Assembly: GCA_003952965.2 (NCBI GenBank)
Contig: CM025853.1
Location: 9,458,541 to 9,522,540, forward strand
Direction: 5' to 3'
Length of the DNA: 64,000 nucleotides
Source of the DNA: Morella rubra
Taxonomy: Eukaryota > Streptophyta > Magnoliopsida > Fagales > Myricaceae
Shown piece by piece: positions 1-11,799 of this stretch. Positions within the stretch are counted from its first letter, which is position 1, and every line of letters begins with the position of its first letter. The translations under genes and the position numbers were made by a program. The notes below the pieces were generated by a model. The model saw nothing but the letters and a program-made list of their open reading frames with translations, was not told the origin of the DNA and ran no database searches.

Positions 1-2052
1 AATTCAGGAGACAACTTCTGACTCCTTTCCTTTCCTTCCTCAAACTTCCTACTCAAGGCATCTGCCACAACATTTGCCTTTCCAGGATGATAATTGATGG
101 TACAATCATAGTCCTTGATTAACTCCAACCATCTCCTTTGTCTCATATTCAACTCCTTCTGAGTAAAGAAATATTTCAAACTCTTATGATCTTTTAGATT
201 TCACACTTAACTCCATACAGATAATGTCTCAAAAGTTTCAATACAAACACTACAGCTGCCAATTCTAAATCATGAGTGGGGTAATTCTTCTCGTGTGTCT
301 TAAGCTGTCGTGATGCATAAGCAATAACTTTTCCTTCCTGCATCAATACTCCTCCTAAACCTGTTCTAGAGGCATCAGTATAAATAACATATACTTCTGA
401 TTCCTTAGGTAAAGCTAGAATAGGTGCAGTAATCAGTCTTCTTTTTAACTCCTGAAAACTTTGCTCACATTCCTCCGTCCATATAAATTTAGCATTCTTC
501 TTTGTCAATGCTGTCAGAGGTGATGCCAATTTTAGAATCCTTCTACAAATCTAAGATAATATCCAGCAAATCCAAGAAAACTTCTAATATCATGAACTGT
601 AGTAGGTCTTGGCCAAGTATAAACTGCCTCTACTTTTCCTGGATCAACTGATATACCTTCACTCGAAATAATATGTCCTAGAAATGCTACTTCCTTTAAC
701 CAAAAATCACATTTCGAGAACTTAGCATATAACTGTTCATCCCTCAACCTTTGCAAAACCAACCTCAAATGATTCTCATGCTCTTCCTTACTCCTAGAGT
801 ATATCAATATATCATCAATGAATACTACCACAAAATGATCCAAAAATCTCTAAATACCCTATGCATCAAATCCATAAATGCAGCAGGAGCATTTGTTAAT
901 CCAAAAGGCATTACCAGGAATTCGTAATGGCCATACCTGGTACGAAAAGCTGTCTTTGGAATATCCTCCTTCCTGATTCTTAGTTGATGATATCCTGACC
1001 TAAGATCAATCTTAGAAAATATTTCAGCACCATTCAATTATCAAACAAATCATCAATCTAGGTAAAGGATACTTATTCCTAATAGTAACCTTATTCAGCT
1101 CTCGATAGTCTATGCACATTCTCATAGTGCCATCCTTCTTTTTCACAAATAACACTGGAGCTCCCCAGGGTGAAACACTAGGTCTAATATATCCTTTCTG
1201 CAATAAATCTTGCAGTTGTTCCTTTAATTCCTTTAGTTCAGCTAGGGCCATCCTATATGGAGCTTTTGACAAAGGTGCAGTATTTGGTACCAATGAAATT
1301 TCAAATTCAATTTCTCTTAATGGTGGTAATCCGGGTAGTTCTTCTGGAAAGACATCTTGATACTCACAGATCACTGGTATGGTTTCTAACTTCTTTTCTT
1401 CTTCTGAACTCCAGCAATTGAAACTAGAAAAGCCTGAGCTCCATTAACCACACTTTTCCAAGCTTTCAATGCAGATATTAATCGTACCTGAGGAAATTCC
1501 TTGCTTGGTCTGGGAATCACTTTCTTGGCATTTCTGAACTGAATTCTCTTTTGTCCAGGCACAAGTAAACTTACTTCCTTTGCATGACAATCTAATGTTA
1601 CATGATAACCAGATAACCAATCCATGCCAAGAATCACATCAAAGTTACCCATATCTAGGATTGTCAAATCTATAGGCAATCTCCATCCTCTATTTCCATT
1701 GGAAACTTCTTGATCTTCTTGGTACACATACTATTTATCCCCAACGGAGTTACCACATCAAGTCTAACAAATAAGGGTTCTATCAACAATCCAAGTCTAT
1801 TTACGCAATTTGTGAAATAAAAGAATGCGTAGCACCAGTATCAAACAACACAGTTACTAATCCACAAGAAAGGGAAAAAGTACCTGTCACCACATTCTCA
1901 TCCTGCTCTGCTTCCTCCATATTTAGAGCAAACACTCTTGCTGGTCCAGTTCCCCTCAGTTGATTAGCCAGGATTTCCTCTTGGATTGTTACCAAGGTTA
2001 GTAACTTGATTCCCACGCACATTTTGAGGGAATCCTTGCTTTCACTGTACAA
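1..2052 (-). pseudogene. pol: Tekay-like pol: protease, RT, RNase H (partial, broken)
   Basis: Read on the minus strand from 2052 downwards. The protease active site FDTGATHSF is near 1810-1860. A linker follows at 1386-1727. RT begins near 1374, with [24 protein letters not shown] and then [10 protein letters not shown]; the catalytic box appears as FIDD near 810-830. RNase H starts with [13 protein letters not shown] at about 400 and continues past base 1 of the window. At least four frame changes (near 1725-1800, 1374-1390, 1024-1037 and 825-843) plus one near 530 break the polyprotein. The enzyme would copy element RNA into DNA inside the virus-like particle, but this copy cannot make it. 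Integrase would lie beyond the left edge. Confidence 0.88.
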
Positions 2053-2059
2053 TTTCTAG

Positions 2060-2806
2060 AAAATGACCTAACTTCCCACAAGTAAAACAAACTATCCCCG
2101 CAGCACTAGGACCATTCTTCTATCCCCTTGCCCGTTGCCTCTATTCCCAAAATTGCCTCCTCCTCTCTTTCCTGATGACTGTCCTTGGAATTGAGTCTCC
2201 TTGGAAAGAGCATTTCTTATTCTGCTCATTAATAATAGCACTCTCCTGTAAAGTACGTTCTACAATCGAGGCTCTATCAACTAACTGCTGAAAATTCTCA
2301 AACTTATGGCAATAGACTCTTTCCTTAATACAAGACTGTAATCCTCTTCTCAAACTTACAGGATTTCTTACCCTCATCAGGAATCATATATAAAGCAAAT
2401 CTAGATAATTCTATAAACTTAGCACCATACTCAGCTACTGACCTTGTTCCCTGACTTAAGGTAGTAAATTCTTGGGCTTTGGCTTCTCTGATCATCTCAG
2501 GAAAATATCGATCTAGAAATTCCTTCTTAAATTGCTCCCAAGTCCACTCAATCTCCAAGAGTTCCTTCTTGGCTTGCCACCACCTTTTGGCTTCTCCTTT
2601 CAGTTGATATGTGGCAATCGTATCATTTGATCATCTGTGCACTCTAACACTTGCATTAATTCCTCAATATTCATAAGCCAATTTTCAGCCACTAAGGGTT
2701 CCGTACCTCCTTCATAACTAGGGGGATGGTGCTTGGCAAATTTATCAAACGAACTTCCTTCATGCACGTTCTCCCTTCCTCTATCTCTATTCCTTCTAGC
2801 TGCCAT
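2060..2806 (-). pseudogene. gag: Tekay-like gag (broken)
   Basis: The reading starts at MAARRNRDRGREN (ATG at 2806), the usual arginine-rich N-terminus of this gag type. I chose it over the upstream in-frame ATG at 2821 for that reason. The retrotransposon gag core follows: WEQFKKEFLDRYFP near 2490-2550, then the SVAEYGAKFIELSRFA stretch. A zinc-knuckle start, CFTCGKLGH, is visible at about 2075-2100; a frameshift separates it from its final cysteine. Frame changes near 2630, 2380 and 2140 make it non-functional. Gag would form the particle that packages element RNA. Confidence 0.85.
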
Positions 2807-2977
2807 TATCTCCTGAAACACAAGGGTAGGTTATAAACTCCAAAATCACCACAAGATAATATACAATATCATACTATTCCTACGATCATACTATGCTTAC
2901 TAACAAGATGGTGCTTTTCCTAACACTCTCGTTTTCCTTAGGTTCTGCTAACTATCTTTGCTTTCCTAAAAACTCAC

Positions 2978-2988
2978 CTCTGATACCA
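2978..2988 (-). other. Primer-binding site (initiator tRNA-Met type)
   Basis: Minus-strand TGGTATCAGAG lies two bases inside the LTR end at 2991. It is the complement of the 3' end of plant initiator tRNA-Met, the usual primer of Ty3/Tekay elements. It fixes both the LTR boundary and the element's orientation. Confidence 0.9.
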
Positions 2989-3824
2989 TTTGTAATAGCC
3001 GGACCGTAAGACCTCAAGCGTTGTCTTATAGTAATGGACATAGCTATTTAAGCTGAGGTTACGGCCTAATGGGAGGATAGACAAAGCAACAAGATACTAA
3101 GCAAAACACAAGTAGGACCTTTTATTAATACCGAGGTATTACAAAAGAGGACCAACTTTCTATAATGTACATACTAAAGTACAAAAAGAAAACTACAGCG
3201 AAAAACTAAGAAAACATAAAAGAAGATCTCTAATCTTCATCATCAGTGTCATCAAGTCTGAGATGTTGACATAATTATCCGAGTGCGGAGTAATCCACCT
3301 ATGGCCTCGCCCTTCTATCAGAACATCTAGGTCACGTGTGACATAGACACGAAAAGTCAACTCCAGAGTGATACTACCATGTTTAATGGCCTTGGTGAAT
3401 TCACCTAAATAAACCTCAGACATCTGCTAAAAAATTTTAACAAACAACGTGAGTCCAAATGACTCAGTAAAGCCAGCGGTTAGTACAACAAATAGCATAA
3501 ATAAACAAGAATTGAAGAAACCCGTTCAACAATAAAATCTCAACAGAAGAAGAAAGTAAATGAAAAGACTCAGTTTTAAAAAATGATCTTTTCATTTTTC
3601 AACCACCACTACTCTCACTCCCAGAGTGAATCACTTGGCCAGAGTGACGGTTACAAGTAACCTTCGTATCTTTGCAGCAGTACTCCCAGAGTACAATACG
3701 TTTCAAACTCCCAGAGTGAGTTATCCTAACAAAGGATCTTTCCGCGTACGACGAAGAGGCCAGAATGCCACAACAAGTGAACACATCCTCTTGTGCACAG
3801 TACTGTCACGTCTTCACAGTATAC

Positions 3825-3986
3825 TTAAGTATGCATGTCTCATGTCAACGCCCATACATATCATTCATGATATGCAACACCTTAACCATACTTGAACATC
3901 AAATATTCCTTTCCAACGTACAAGTTAAGTATGCATGTCTCATATCAACGCCCATACATCTCATTATGATATGCAACACCTTAACT
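3825..3986 (-). repeat. Duplicated ~60 bp subrepeat inside the LTR
   Basis: Two copies share GTATGCATGTCTCAT, CAACGCCCATACAT and GATATGCAACACCTTAA, at about 3825-3887 and 3927-3986, with about 40 bp between them. The same pair is present in reverse orientation at about 22570-22740 in the related LTR, so the duplication predates both insertions. Confidence 0.8.
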
Positions 3987-4550
3987 TTCTTCATCATAGA
4001 AACATTATAAAACATTTCTCAAAAGAAAGTGTTGTGAAGGAAAAAAAAACTTTGATTTCTTGGTTAAAAACCGGCTTAATCACCACATAGAAAATATAAT
4101 TTTGACATAAAATTTTTGAAATTATAAGGAAATCAAAACAATATGTTCAAGCTTTGAAAAACAACTTTTGGAAGAAATTTTGAAAAGAAACGGATCAAAG
4201 TTGAAAAACACTTGAAAACGAATCGAACTTTGAAAATGATACTTTTTTGAAAAGACGAGCTTGTTCTTCGTCAAGAACACGAAGAACACATGAAGAAATG
4301 AATAAGAAGAATAGAACAACATCAAGAGATGCTAGAATAAGAAATACAAGAGATTCACAAAATCATCTTGAAAACTTTTGAATCGAAATCAAAGATAACC
4401 AACTAAACTTTACCTCTAAGCGAGCTTGATCTTCACTAAACTTCACTAAGAGATTTCTTCCTTCTTGCTTCTACTTCACTTCACTACTAATCTCAAGTTT
4501 AACTCATAATTTGCTAATGAGATGGTGTAAGTTTAAATGGCCAGACCCCC

Positions 4551-4558
4551 TATTTATA
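4551..4558 (-). promoter_or_regulatory. LTR TATA box
   Basis: TATAAATA on the minus strand inside the LTR. The related LTR has the same box on plus at 22014-22021 in the same relative place, which supports it as the Pol II promoter of this family. Confidence 0.7.
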
Positions 4559-6069
4559 GGCAAACTCGGCTTGTACATTCGACACGTGTCGGCTAGACAG
4601 ATGACTCAAAAGGCTACTTCGACCACATTGACACCCAGCACCCCAAGCTGCTACTGAGCATACCTATGGCCGAAATTCTCCTATAGCCTTGGTGAGTCGC
4701 TACCTAGGTCCACCGGTTGTCGACACCTCGAGCTACCTAGGTCCTAGCTTTTATTGTCGTGCTTTCGAGCTTGATTCCTAGTGCTTCTAGCTTTGATTCG
4801 TCATGCTTCCTAGCCATCATAGGTGTCACTCTCTAGGGCAGCCGAATTTTTCCTTTCTTAATGGCTAAGTTTCGCTAATCGTCTCAAAATCCGCGATGAT
4901 CACTAAACAACCTACTTGCTACCATAATCAACCTACTTGCTTCTGAAAAATAAAAAGTCTCCAAATTTAAACCATAAACTCGTGGATAATCTCCCAACAT
5001 ATTAAAAAATAAAATCATGTGGTTCGGTTTTCGAGACAAAAACGTCCTACTAGCTTAAAAAATTAAATTGATCCAATACGTGCTCCTCAACATCCTGAAC
5101 AACAACTCAGTTGCATGCGAACTCCAAATCTCACTTAAATCATGTCCTAATCAAGGTTTTGAACTTAGTTCATCAAGTACTAATAATCTCACTTAGTCAC
5201 TAAGTACCCCTAATGCACTACTAATCACAAACAAGATAAATAGACAAATGCATGTTATGCTAAAAGCTCGAGGTTTGACATAAATGCCAAGCATCAAACC
5301 GCTTGTAACGGTTCTGCAAATTTAATGCATATGGACCGTATTCTCCTGACATTGTGTAACGAGGAAGCACACACTTTGCTGAAAAGACCTCACGATTCTA
5401 CTAGATGTGGTAATACTTGTCCAAATTGCATACAGCTGTTTGTAACGGTCGTCTTCATTAAATTTGCATAAGCCGTGCGGCAGTTATGTTAAATTTTGGA
5501 CGGAATTTATAACATCTGGTCGCTACTCACTAACGCTTTTTAAATTGGTAAAGCAATGTCATTTGAAGAGAATGGTTCGAACATGGGTTCTGGCATTTGG
5601 ACGTTTCAACCAAAAATTAAACCTCATTTTATTCATTAATTAACTAGACTACCCAATTTAATTCATTCAAATCATTTAATTCACCGAATTTAATTCACCA
5701 CCAAAATTTAACTTAATTTATTTACTTAGTGCGGCATTTTGGCAACGTAAATCATATAGTCAAGCATACTTTTTTACTAAACGTACATTCTAAATAAAAA
5801 AGCAAATAGCAAAATACATAATTAATTTAAAATAATTGTAGTAACCTTTCGGTAAACTTAATAATCGTACTAACCATCCGTTTTATTGTACTAACTGTCT
5901 TTTTGTGCTAACCGTCTATTTAACTTAAAGATTGTACTAAATTTAAACTAATGAAAAAGTATAAATAATATAAAATATCCAAGATACAAATCCCAAACTA
6001 AGGACATAATCATTAGAGACTAGTTTGTGCCGAAGACTAAACAAAGCATAAGTAAATAGCAAAAAAAAA

Positions 6070-6416
6070 AATAGTCTAAATCACGAGGATGAGCTTGGCT
6101 CATTCAGAGAAGCCCCAATGGCATCACGCATATGCTCTAACTGCTCCAACATATTGTCCACCCGTTTGATGAGTGTCCGCAGTTATATTGGAGCAGTACT
6201 GAGAGATTGGTATAAGTATGACATGTGTCTTGTCACAGAAGTCAGTTCCTTCAGCATAGCAATCACCTCCTCCCTCAAACCAGTCCCCATCAGAGCATAA
6301 TTTTTCTCCAAAGTGGTCAACCGGGAATTGATATCCATGCACAACATCTGCATAGACTCCATCATCGTTTGGATACTCTCTTTCAGCTTCACTATCATAG
6401 CATCTGCCCAAGCCAA
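6070..6416 (-). pseudogene. Coiled-coil-like ORF relic in the CACTA fragment
   Basis: I do not recognise this protein by name. The frame beginning MAWADAMIVKLKES at 6416 is rich in leucine, methionine, glutamate and lysine with heptad-like spacing. It stops at 6183. A third frame continues with IKRVDNMLEQLEHMRD and a serine-rich end (NEPSSSS) near 6090. This fits the C-terminal coiled coil of a plant CACTA accessory protein (TNPA/Transposase_24 type) broken by one frameshift. Its position inside a CACTA-like element supports that, but no catalytic or DNA-binding motif is visible. It could also be an unrelated host fragment. Confidence 0.4.
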
Positions 6417-6544
6417 TCGCTCTATTTATGCCCTCTGAGTGATACTCTTCCCGAATCGATCCATGACCAACCTAACAAAAACCGTCCAAACATTATCATA
6501 AAGCATCCGCCCGGGAAACAAACGACGAAGTTTCTAGTTATTTT

Positions 6545-7445
6545 TTGTCCGAACGAAGAGTCGCTTCATCCAGACGGAGATCAAAACACAACATTTTAAA
6601 GAAAAATAGGCATTAATGTCTGTACAGTATACAAAATTCATGCGGTCAAAATAAATGACAACAATATTCTTATCAAAACCTATCTGCACGATATACTAAC
6701 CTTCCAGACAAATCTGGGAGGAACATCGAATTGACTTAGCCATATCTGTGCTCTCCCCACCCCCAGACAAATAGTTTTACTTGAGCTTGTAAATGTAGAT
6801 CTTGAAATACCAAAAAAATTGAAGAAGTTGGAGTGAAAAGGTTGAGAGAAAAAAGAGAAATTAGGATAATACTGTTTGTTTGGTTTCGACAATTCTATTT
6901 TTTTTAAAGATCCATCTATGGCGTCCGAACGTTATTTTGACTTTGCAAACGACTTTCAACGGTTAAATTTACATGTACCCCAATCAAATTCAACCGCACT
7001 AAATTTTAAATCTCAAATGGTTTCAAAAATCTTGCAGAACCTACGAGCGTCCGAACGGTTTGGTAGTTGTCCGAACAGTTTTGACTTTACATATCTAAAT
7101 TGTGCAACGTGGAACCACATGATTAGGGGAAGAAGCGGTCCTCTATATTCGGAGGTCCTGTGTACGTCCGGACATTTGTTGGGGGTGAACTATGTGAATA
7201 TTATTTTTTGAGTTGGAACATAAATTTTAGCATCCGGACGAATTGGAAGTTTGCCTGACAATTATGAATGCATCACTAATTGGTGACTTTCAAAATCGCT
7301 ACTTAAAGATTGTTCAAAAGTGGTAAAACTCTGTCCTTATGGGAATTAAACATTTGTAACGTTAGTAATTTTCACACATTTTCAACGACTCGTATTTTGT
7401 CACCCACAACAGCATCAGAACAGCTTTTGGGTTTGTTCGGACGGA
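6545..7445. repeat. Dispersed TCCGAACG-type subterminal motifs
   Basis: About nine copies of GTCCGAACG or its variants (TCCGGACG, TTCGGACG) occur in both orientations, for example at 6547, 6922, 7049, 7069, 7166, 7232 and 7436, just inside the CACTA end. In CACTA elements such motifs are binding sites for the TNPA-type protein; that role is inferred here. Confidence 0.55.
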
Positions 7446-7550
7446 AATGGCTTTCCTGGATCATTTTTTGTAACAAAATGTAGGTTTTGTCAGAGAAAGT
7501 CATCTTTAAGTGACAAAATTTTGTCCAACACCCAAATATTTGATATCTAA

Positions 7551-7569
7551 CGTCTTTTTTCTTGTAGTG
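7551..7569. repeat. CACTA terminal inverted repeat (right)
   Basis: The reverse complement reads CACTACAAGAAAAAAGACG, matching the plant CACTA terminus CACTACAAGAAAA. No partner TIR is present on the left, which is cut off. Confidence 0.8.
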
Positions 7570-9130
7570 TGGGAATGATAGCTAGGAAATACAAGTGTCG
7601 GCCACTGGTACTTTAGTTGGTCAAAAAATTGGGAACTTTATACGTCTTCAAGTAGAAGAACAAATGTGGCCTTGAATGTACCATTCTATGGAAAAGATTT
7701 TGCTACTGCAGAGATAAGCTCCTGGCTGGGCAACTTCTAAGAGAAGACTGATGGTTATCCAAGAGGTCATTGTAGTCTTTTATGTCATATAGCTATTATA
7801 CATGAATCTCTTTTTCTTTTTCTTTACTAGTCGTTGTTTGCTTTCTTTTTCCTTTCACTGTCAATTATTTTCAAAATTTAATTTAAGTTGAATTAATCAA
7901 CGTCCTTTCATATTTATAGAAAAAATACAAAACATGACAAGAAGAATATTCCTACATTACAATTAATTTGAAATCACTGATATCTTACAAAAGATAATAT
8001 CAAATGAAATCATATATATTGATTATCATACTATCTCTAACAACCTGTCAAACACATGGTCGAAAATATCAAAAATCTAGTTTTTGAAAAACGGAGTCTA
8101 TCAGGTTTGGAACAATCATAGGCATACAACCTTTGAAAAATGGACCTAACAAAAACACAATAGTAAGGGACCAAGTTGTACATGTCTTTAAGAATAATAA
8201 ATATAGTCAATCAAAGGCTTTGAGTCCCATAGATAAAGTAACTACAAAATATTGGGTTGAAAAATGCCGGAACACGCCCTTTTCTTTCCTTTTTTTTCAA
8301 GATTTTTTTCATAACTTTTGCCGAACATATCTAATACTCTTTTTCCTTTTCCTTTCTCTCTCTTTATCTGACATCTTTTTTTCTCTTTTTTTTTTTTTTG
8401 CAGATTCCATAACCCCGTCTCATTCTCCTTTTTTTCTTTTTCTTTTTGTGTTCTGAAGATATCAGCTCCAGTAATTTTTTTGGGTCACATCATGAAATTT
8501 AGCATTCATAAATAGTCAATTTAGGAGTCTATTGATAAAGCGTTATGGATATCGTCATTTGGTTTTCCAAGTCTCAAGGGGTTTCAAGCTTAACAAATAT
8601 ATTTTCATGTTTTATGCAAGATTCTATAACCACGTCTCACTCTCTTTTTTTCTTTTCTTTTTTTTCAAGCTAGAAACGCTTTATGAATATATGTTGAAAC
8701 TACGGGAAAGATCAAGTGGAAACAATTTAAAAGATGTCCAAAGTAGCAGCGCATGATAGTTATAGGGAATCCAAGTGTTGCCCGCCGGCCGCGACTTTAG
8801 TTGGTCAAAAGAACTTGGGAACTTTATAGTACATATATCGTGGAACGCATTTTTATCGGCGATCACTCACAGAAAAAGTTCTTGCTTTTGTAAAACTTTA
8901 AACTATTGGGCGATAACATCCAAAAGAAGAATGATATTCATCCGAGTGGTATTCATATTTCATGTCTTCCATCGCGATCGATATATATCTACAACTATAT
9001 TTCATTTTCTTTTGTGATCTTTGTAATTTGCTTTCTCTCTACAGAATTAATTGCTTTTTAAAATTTATAATTAAGCTGTTGATCAGATAACTTTGGAAGA
9101 TCTTCATAAGCGAGTATTGCCTGGTACTAG
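7570..9130. other. Intergenic DNA with pyrimidine-rich tracts and a dispersed repeat
   Basis: I find no gene. CT-rich tracts occur at about 8270-8450 and 8640-8670. Each is tied to a similar phrase (a GATTC..ATAACC.CGTCTCA stretch), so one is a local duplicate of the other. Segments at 7600-7635 and 8790-8825 share ACTTTAGTTGGTCAAAA and GGGAACTTTATA. The part from 8816 to 8950 matches 25400-25610 in inverted orientation. Confidence 0.5.
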
Positions 9131-11335
9131 TCGCTACACTATTTTTGGCCTTTGGGGATGCATTTTCTGGGGACGTCACTAAAATCATCCCCAAAGCTTC
9201 ACTTTTAGAGACGAAATTATGTTCATCCTAACAAAATTGCATTCCCATTTAGCGACGAAATTTAGTCGTCTTCATTAAATTCGTCTCTAATTTGGCCAGA
9301 GGGATGGCATGAAAATTTTAGGAACGAACCTAATTTCGTGGCACAATATGTTCGTCCCTAACTTGGCCCGTAGGATTCAGAGACGAAAATGTAACAATAA
9401 TATTCAAATTAAATCAAATATATGATTTGGAATATCCCGTTTGATAGGGTACGAACATATGTTATATATTATTTTCACGTTCATTATGGTTCAGATGTAT
9501 GTACGAAGATATATTTTCTTGGAATATATGCTCGAACATATATTTGATAGTCTGTTTAAATATCTCGAAGTATTTTGCTATTTCCAACCCATACGAAACA
9601 TGATGAATTTACATGTACAAACTTTGACATTCAAAATAAAAGTCAATCAAAACAGAACATAATCTAGTTTATATACCTCTATAAACGTACGGAGACGAGC
9701 TACTTGCGTAGTGATCATGGCTAAGAATCCTTTCAACCCACTATGGAAGCGCCTGGTGGGCAGTGTAGGCTCGGACTCATCCTGTGCCCCCGTCGTACAT
9801 GGAGGCCAACGTGGCCTGCACTCCTCACATGTGTGCTCCACCCAATGGGGTACATTTGACAAATGGTCTTCTCATCGGGTATGCCTTGAAACCCCACCGC
9901 TGTAAGGATGCTTGTGATGAGAAATCCAAAGGGAAGACTGTCTACAAAGATAACATGCTCCTTATGATAGAGAATTTGATATATCCACCCTGGCAGATCA
10001 GTGTGGGACTCATTTGCCAGCTGAAATCGGAATCGAGCTTGATACTATGTGAAGCTAGACTAGTGAAGCTTCGGATCTATGTTTGAGGCAAGCATCAAAT
10101 GCAGTATCTTAAAGAAGGGGTTCAAATCCTACTATCAAATGACTACGCCTCCTTTGTAGAATGGCCCAGGACGACTGATCATGGATAATAGTATGTGGTC
10201 TATGGTCGGTTCAACATCACCGGCAACAGCATGAGCCTCTGGCACAAGAGGAGGAGGGGCATTGTCCTCCAGTGTAGGAGGAGGGCGGGCATCGCCCCTC
10301 GATGCAGGACGAGGAGGAGCATCCCTTCTGGTGGAACTGCAGCCTTGGGTATCTGGAGTAACTCGGCAATTGCATCTGCCGACACAATAACCGTGACCCC
10401 ATGGATCGTCATAGTTAGTTGATCCGCAGTGGGATCCTGTTTCCCCATCTCCAAGTAAAGCTCACAAACCATTTCGTGGATGACATACCTGGTCATTCGA
10501 AGGATGGGCATCCATCCTCTAGTTGTGAAAATCTAGGGGTGTGTTGTACCCTTGAAGGACAATGGCGAGAGCTCTTCGATGTTTACAATCCGCTCAACTA
10601 GCACCGGTCGTGCCCTAATATGTTCCACTGTTGTGAAATCCATTTGTGATGAAGCTTGCATGGGCCTTAGTCACTTTCTTTAGGATGCAATGGGTAGAAA
10701 TCAAGCGAGTCTGCAACGGAATAAATTTGCATTATGTTACTAAAATAAAAATTGATAATACGAACAACGACTTATTGTCGCAATTAGTCGTTGAAAATTA
10801 TTCGAACGGTCAGTACTTACATGACGACTAATATACGGTTTTTACCGATAGATCGTATTCGAACATCTTCATTACAATACAAACAACAGCTATTGGGTGT
10901 GTGTGATTAATCATCAGATCCCATTTGAATGATGGTGTGATGCATGTTTGAATATATTCAAACATAATTAGCGATGAAAAGTATCAGACGCAAATTTGAT
11001 CCTTGGTCAAATACTTTCAAATGGAAATGTGACAAAATCATCCCTAAAAGTGTACCTTATGTTCTTAAACATTCAAATAGAATCAAATATTTATTGTGGA
11101 CAAAAAAATTTCCGCCTCCAAAAGAAATATATTCGAACATTGCTCGGTTAAGTTTGTCCCTAAAGGTCCATTTTGGGGACGCAATGAAAAATTTCATCTC
11201 TAAAGACCCTTTATCGACTGAGCTACGGAGACGACAAAGTGACAAATTATTTTCGTCCATAAAGATCTTTGAAGACAATATTTTGACCTTTGGGGTTGAA
11301 AATCTTCACCCAAAAGGTCAAAAATTGTGTAGTGA
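9131..11335. mobile_element. CACTA-like, probably non-autonomous element
   Basis: Both ends read inward as near-identical inverted repeats: left TCGCTACACTATTTTTGGCC, right (reverse complement) TCACTACACAATTTTTGACC, followed by CTTT-rich continuations. GGGGACG-type and GACGAAAT-type phrases repeat near both ends, and TTCGAAC motifs occur about 10790-10880, as in CACTA subterminal zones. The left terminus is CGCTA rather than CACTA. I could not find a clean 3 bp target duplication, so the exact ends are uncertain by a few bases. The interior holds the relic at 10200-10620. Confidence 0.5.
10200..10620 (-). pseudogene. Relic resembling a plant 'putative transposon protein' domain
   Basis: On minus from about 10620, one frame reads RPVLVERIVNIEELSPLSFK. 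After a frame change comes MPILRMTRYVIHEMVCELYL, then TIHGVTVIVSADAIAELLQI. The pattern (a region ending in a surface-strand phrase VxxSADAIAELLxIP) resembles the Transposase_32 type domain of plant gypsy-like elements, from memory of the family. The C-terminal part beyond 10330 becomes low-complexity (proline, arginine and leucine repeats). Frameshifts make it non-functional. A truncated gag-like or host sequence is an alternative. Confidence 0.35.
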
Positions 11336-11604
11336 CTATTCCCCAATTTCTAAGCGAGACCATGGCATGGAGGCACGACAATTCTTTCTCTGAAACACTT
11401 TTGCAGTACTTCGTATCTTCGAAACCCAGCACTACGTGAGCTTCAAGCTAGCTCCATCTCTCTGCAACTTGTTCTTCATATAAAACCTTCACTCCAACAA
11501 ACTTTCATCCAAGACACATTTTTACATGACTCAACAATATTACAATTGTTGAATAATTCTTTGACACGGAATTTCTGCCAACACTAAACATTATGAACCT
11601 ACAC

Positions 11605-11794
11605 TTTGAAACAAACAAGTTGGGGTTCTCAACATTTACTTCATCTAATTGTTGTTGCAACAACAATCCACCATTTTGTTTGAAGAACTTAGCTTTGTGT
11701 TTCATGATCATCTTTCTTTTCTAGATCTTTGCCACTTTCTAATACCACCACCCACCAATAAATAGAATCAGTACCCCAATGTCTGTGATAACAC
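11605..11794 (-). pseudogene. Wall-associated kinase fragment (start of kinase exon)
   Basis: A second WAK relic, separate from the gene at 26859-45757 but clearly homologous to its kinase exon. On minus it follows an AG acceptor at 11795-11796, as in the other copy. It begins with GVITDIGVLILFIGGWW, the transmembrane segment, then the juxtamembrane [14 protein letters not shown] and VNVENPNLFVSK. It ends where the other copy continues into the kinase ATP-binding loop. One stop and one frameshift lie after the membrane segment. The paralogue keeps FFKQNGG, where the larger gene has a stop after FFK. No kinase catalytic residues are present, so this is only an exon fragment. Confidence 0.75.
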
Positions 11795-11799
11795 CTGCT

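Larger units (their letters stand above)
1..5280 (-). mobile_element. Ty3/gypsy (Tekay-like) LTR retrotransposon, 5' part
   Basis: A 5' LTR (2991-5280), a primer-binding site, gag, protease, RT and the start of RNase H lie in the standard Ty3 order on the minus strand. The element runs off the window at base 1, so integrase and the 3' LTR are not seen. The RT and RNase H wording ([14 protein letters not shown]) and the gag core match the Tekay/Del chromovirus type from family knowledge. Each domain falls in a different frame, so the copy is dead. The LTR end meets CACTA-like sequence at 5281. The TSD cannot be checked because the other end is outside the window. Confidence 0.9.
2991..5280 (-). 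repeat. 5' LTR of the Tekay-like element, 2290 bp
   Basis: On the minus strand the LTR starts TGTCAAACCTCGAG and ends GGCTATTACA, giving standard TG...CA ends. The right boundary (5280) is the point where homology to the LTR at 21263-23353 stops. The left boundary (2991) abuts the PBS. A TATA box sits in the middle. Two diverged copies of a roughly 60 bp subrepeat lie at 3825-3986. The short ORFs within it are spurious. Confidence 0.88.
5281..7569. mobile_element. CACTA-like transposon fragment, right end
   Basis: The right end is a canonical CACTA terminal repeat (7551-7569). The roughly 1 kb before it carries dispersed TCCGAACG-type motifs, as expected for CACTA subterminal regions. A coiled-coil-like coding relic lies on minus at 6070-6416. 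The left end is missing: the Tekay LTR abuts at 5281. From 5281 to 6070 I see only AT-rich sequence without recognisable coding. The short plus-strand ORFs between 6100 and 7210 look spurious. Confidence 0.6.

Noticed and set aside
6225..6599. 124-codon plus-strand ORF
   Set aside because: Histidine/glutamine-rich shadow of the minus-strand coiled-coil relic; it extends into non-coding motif DNA.
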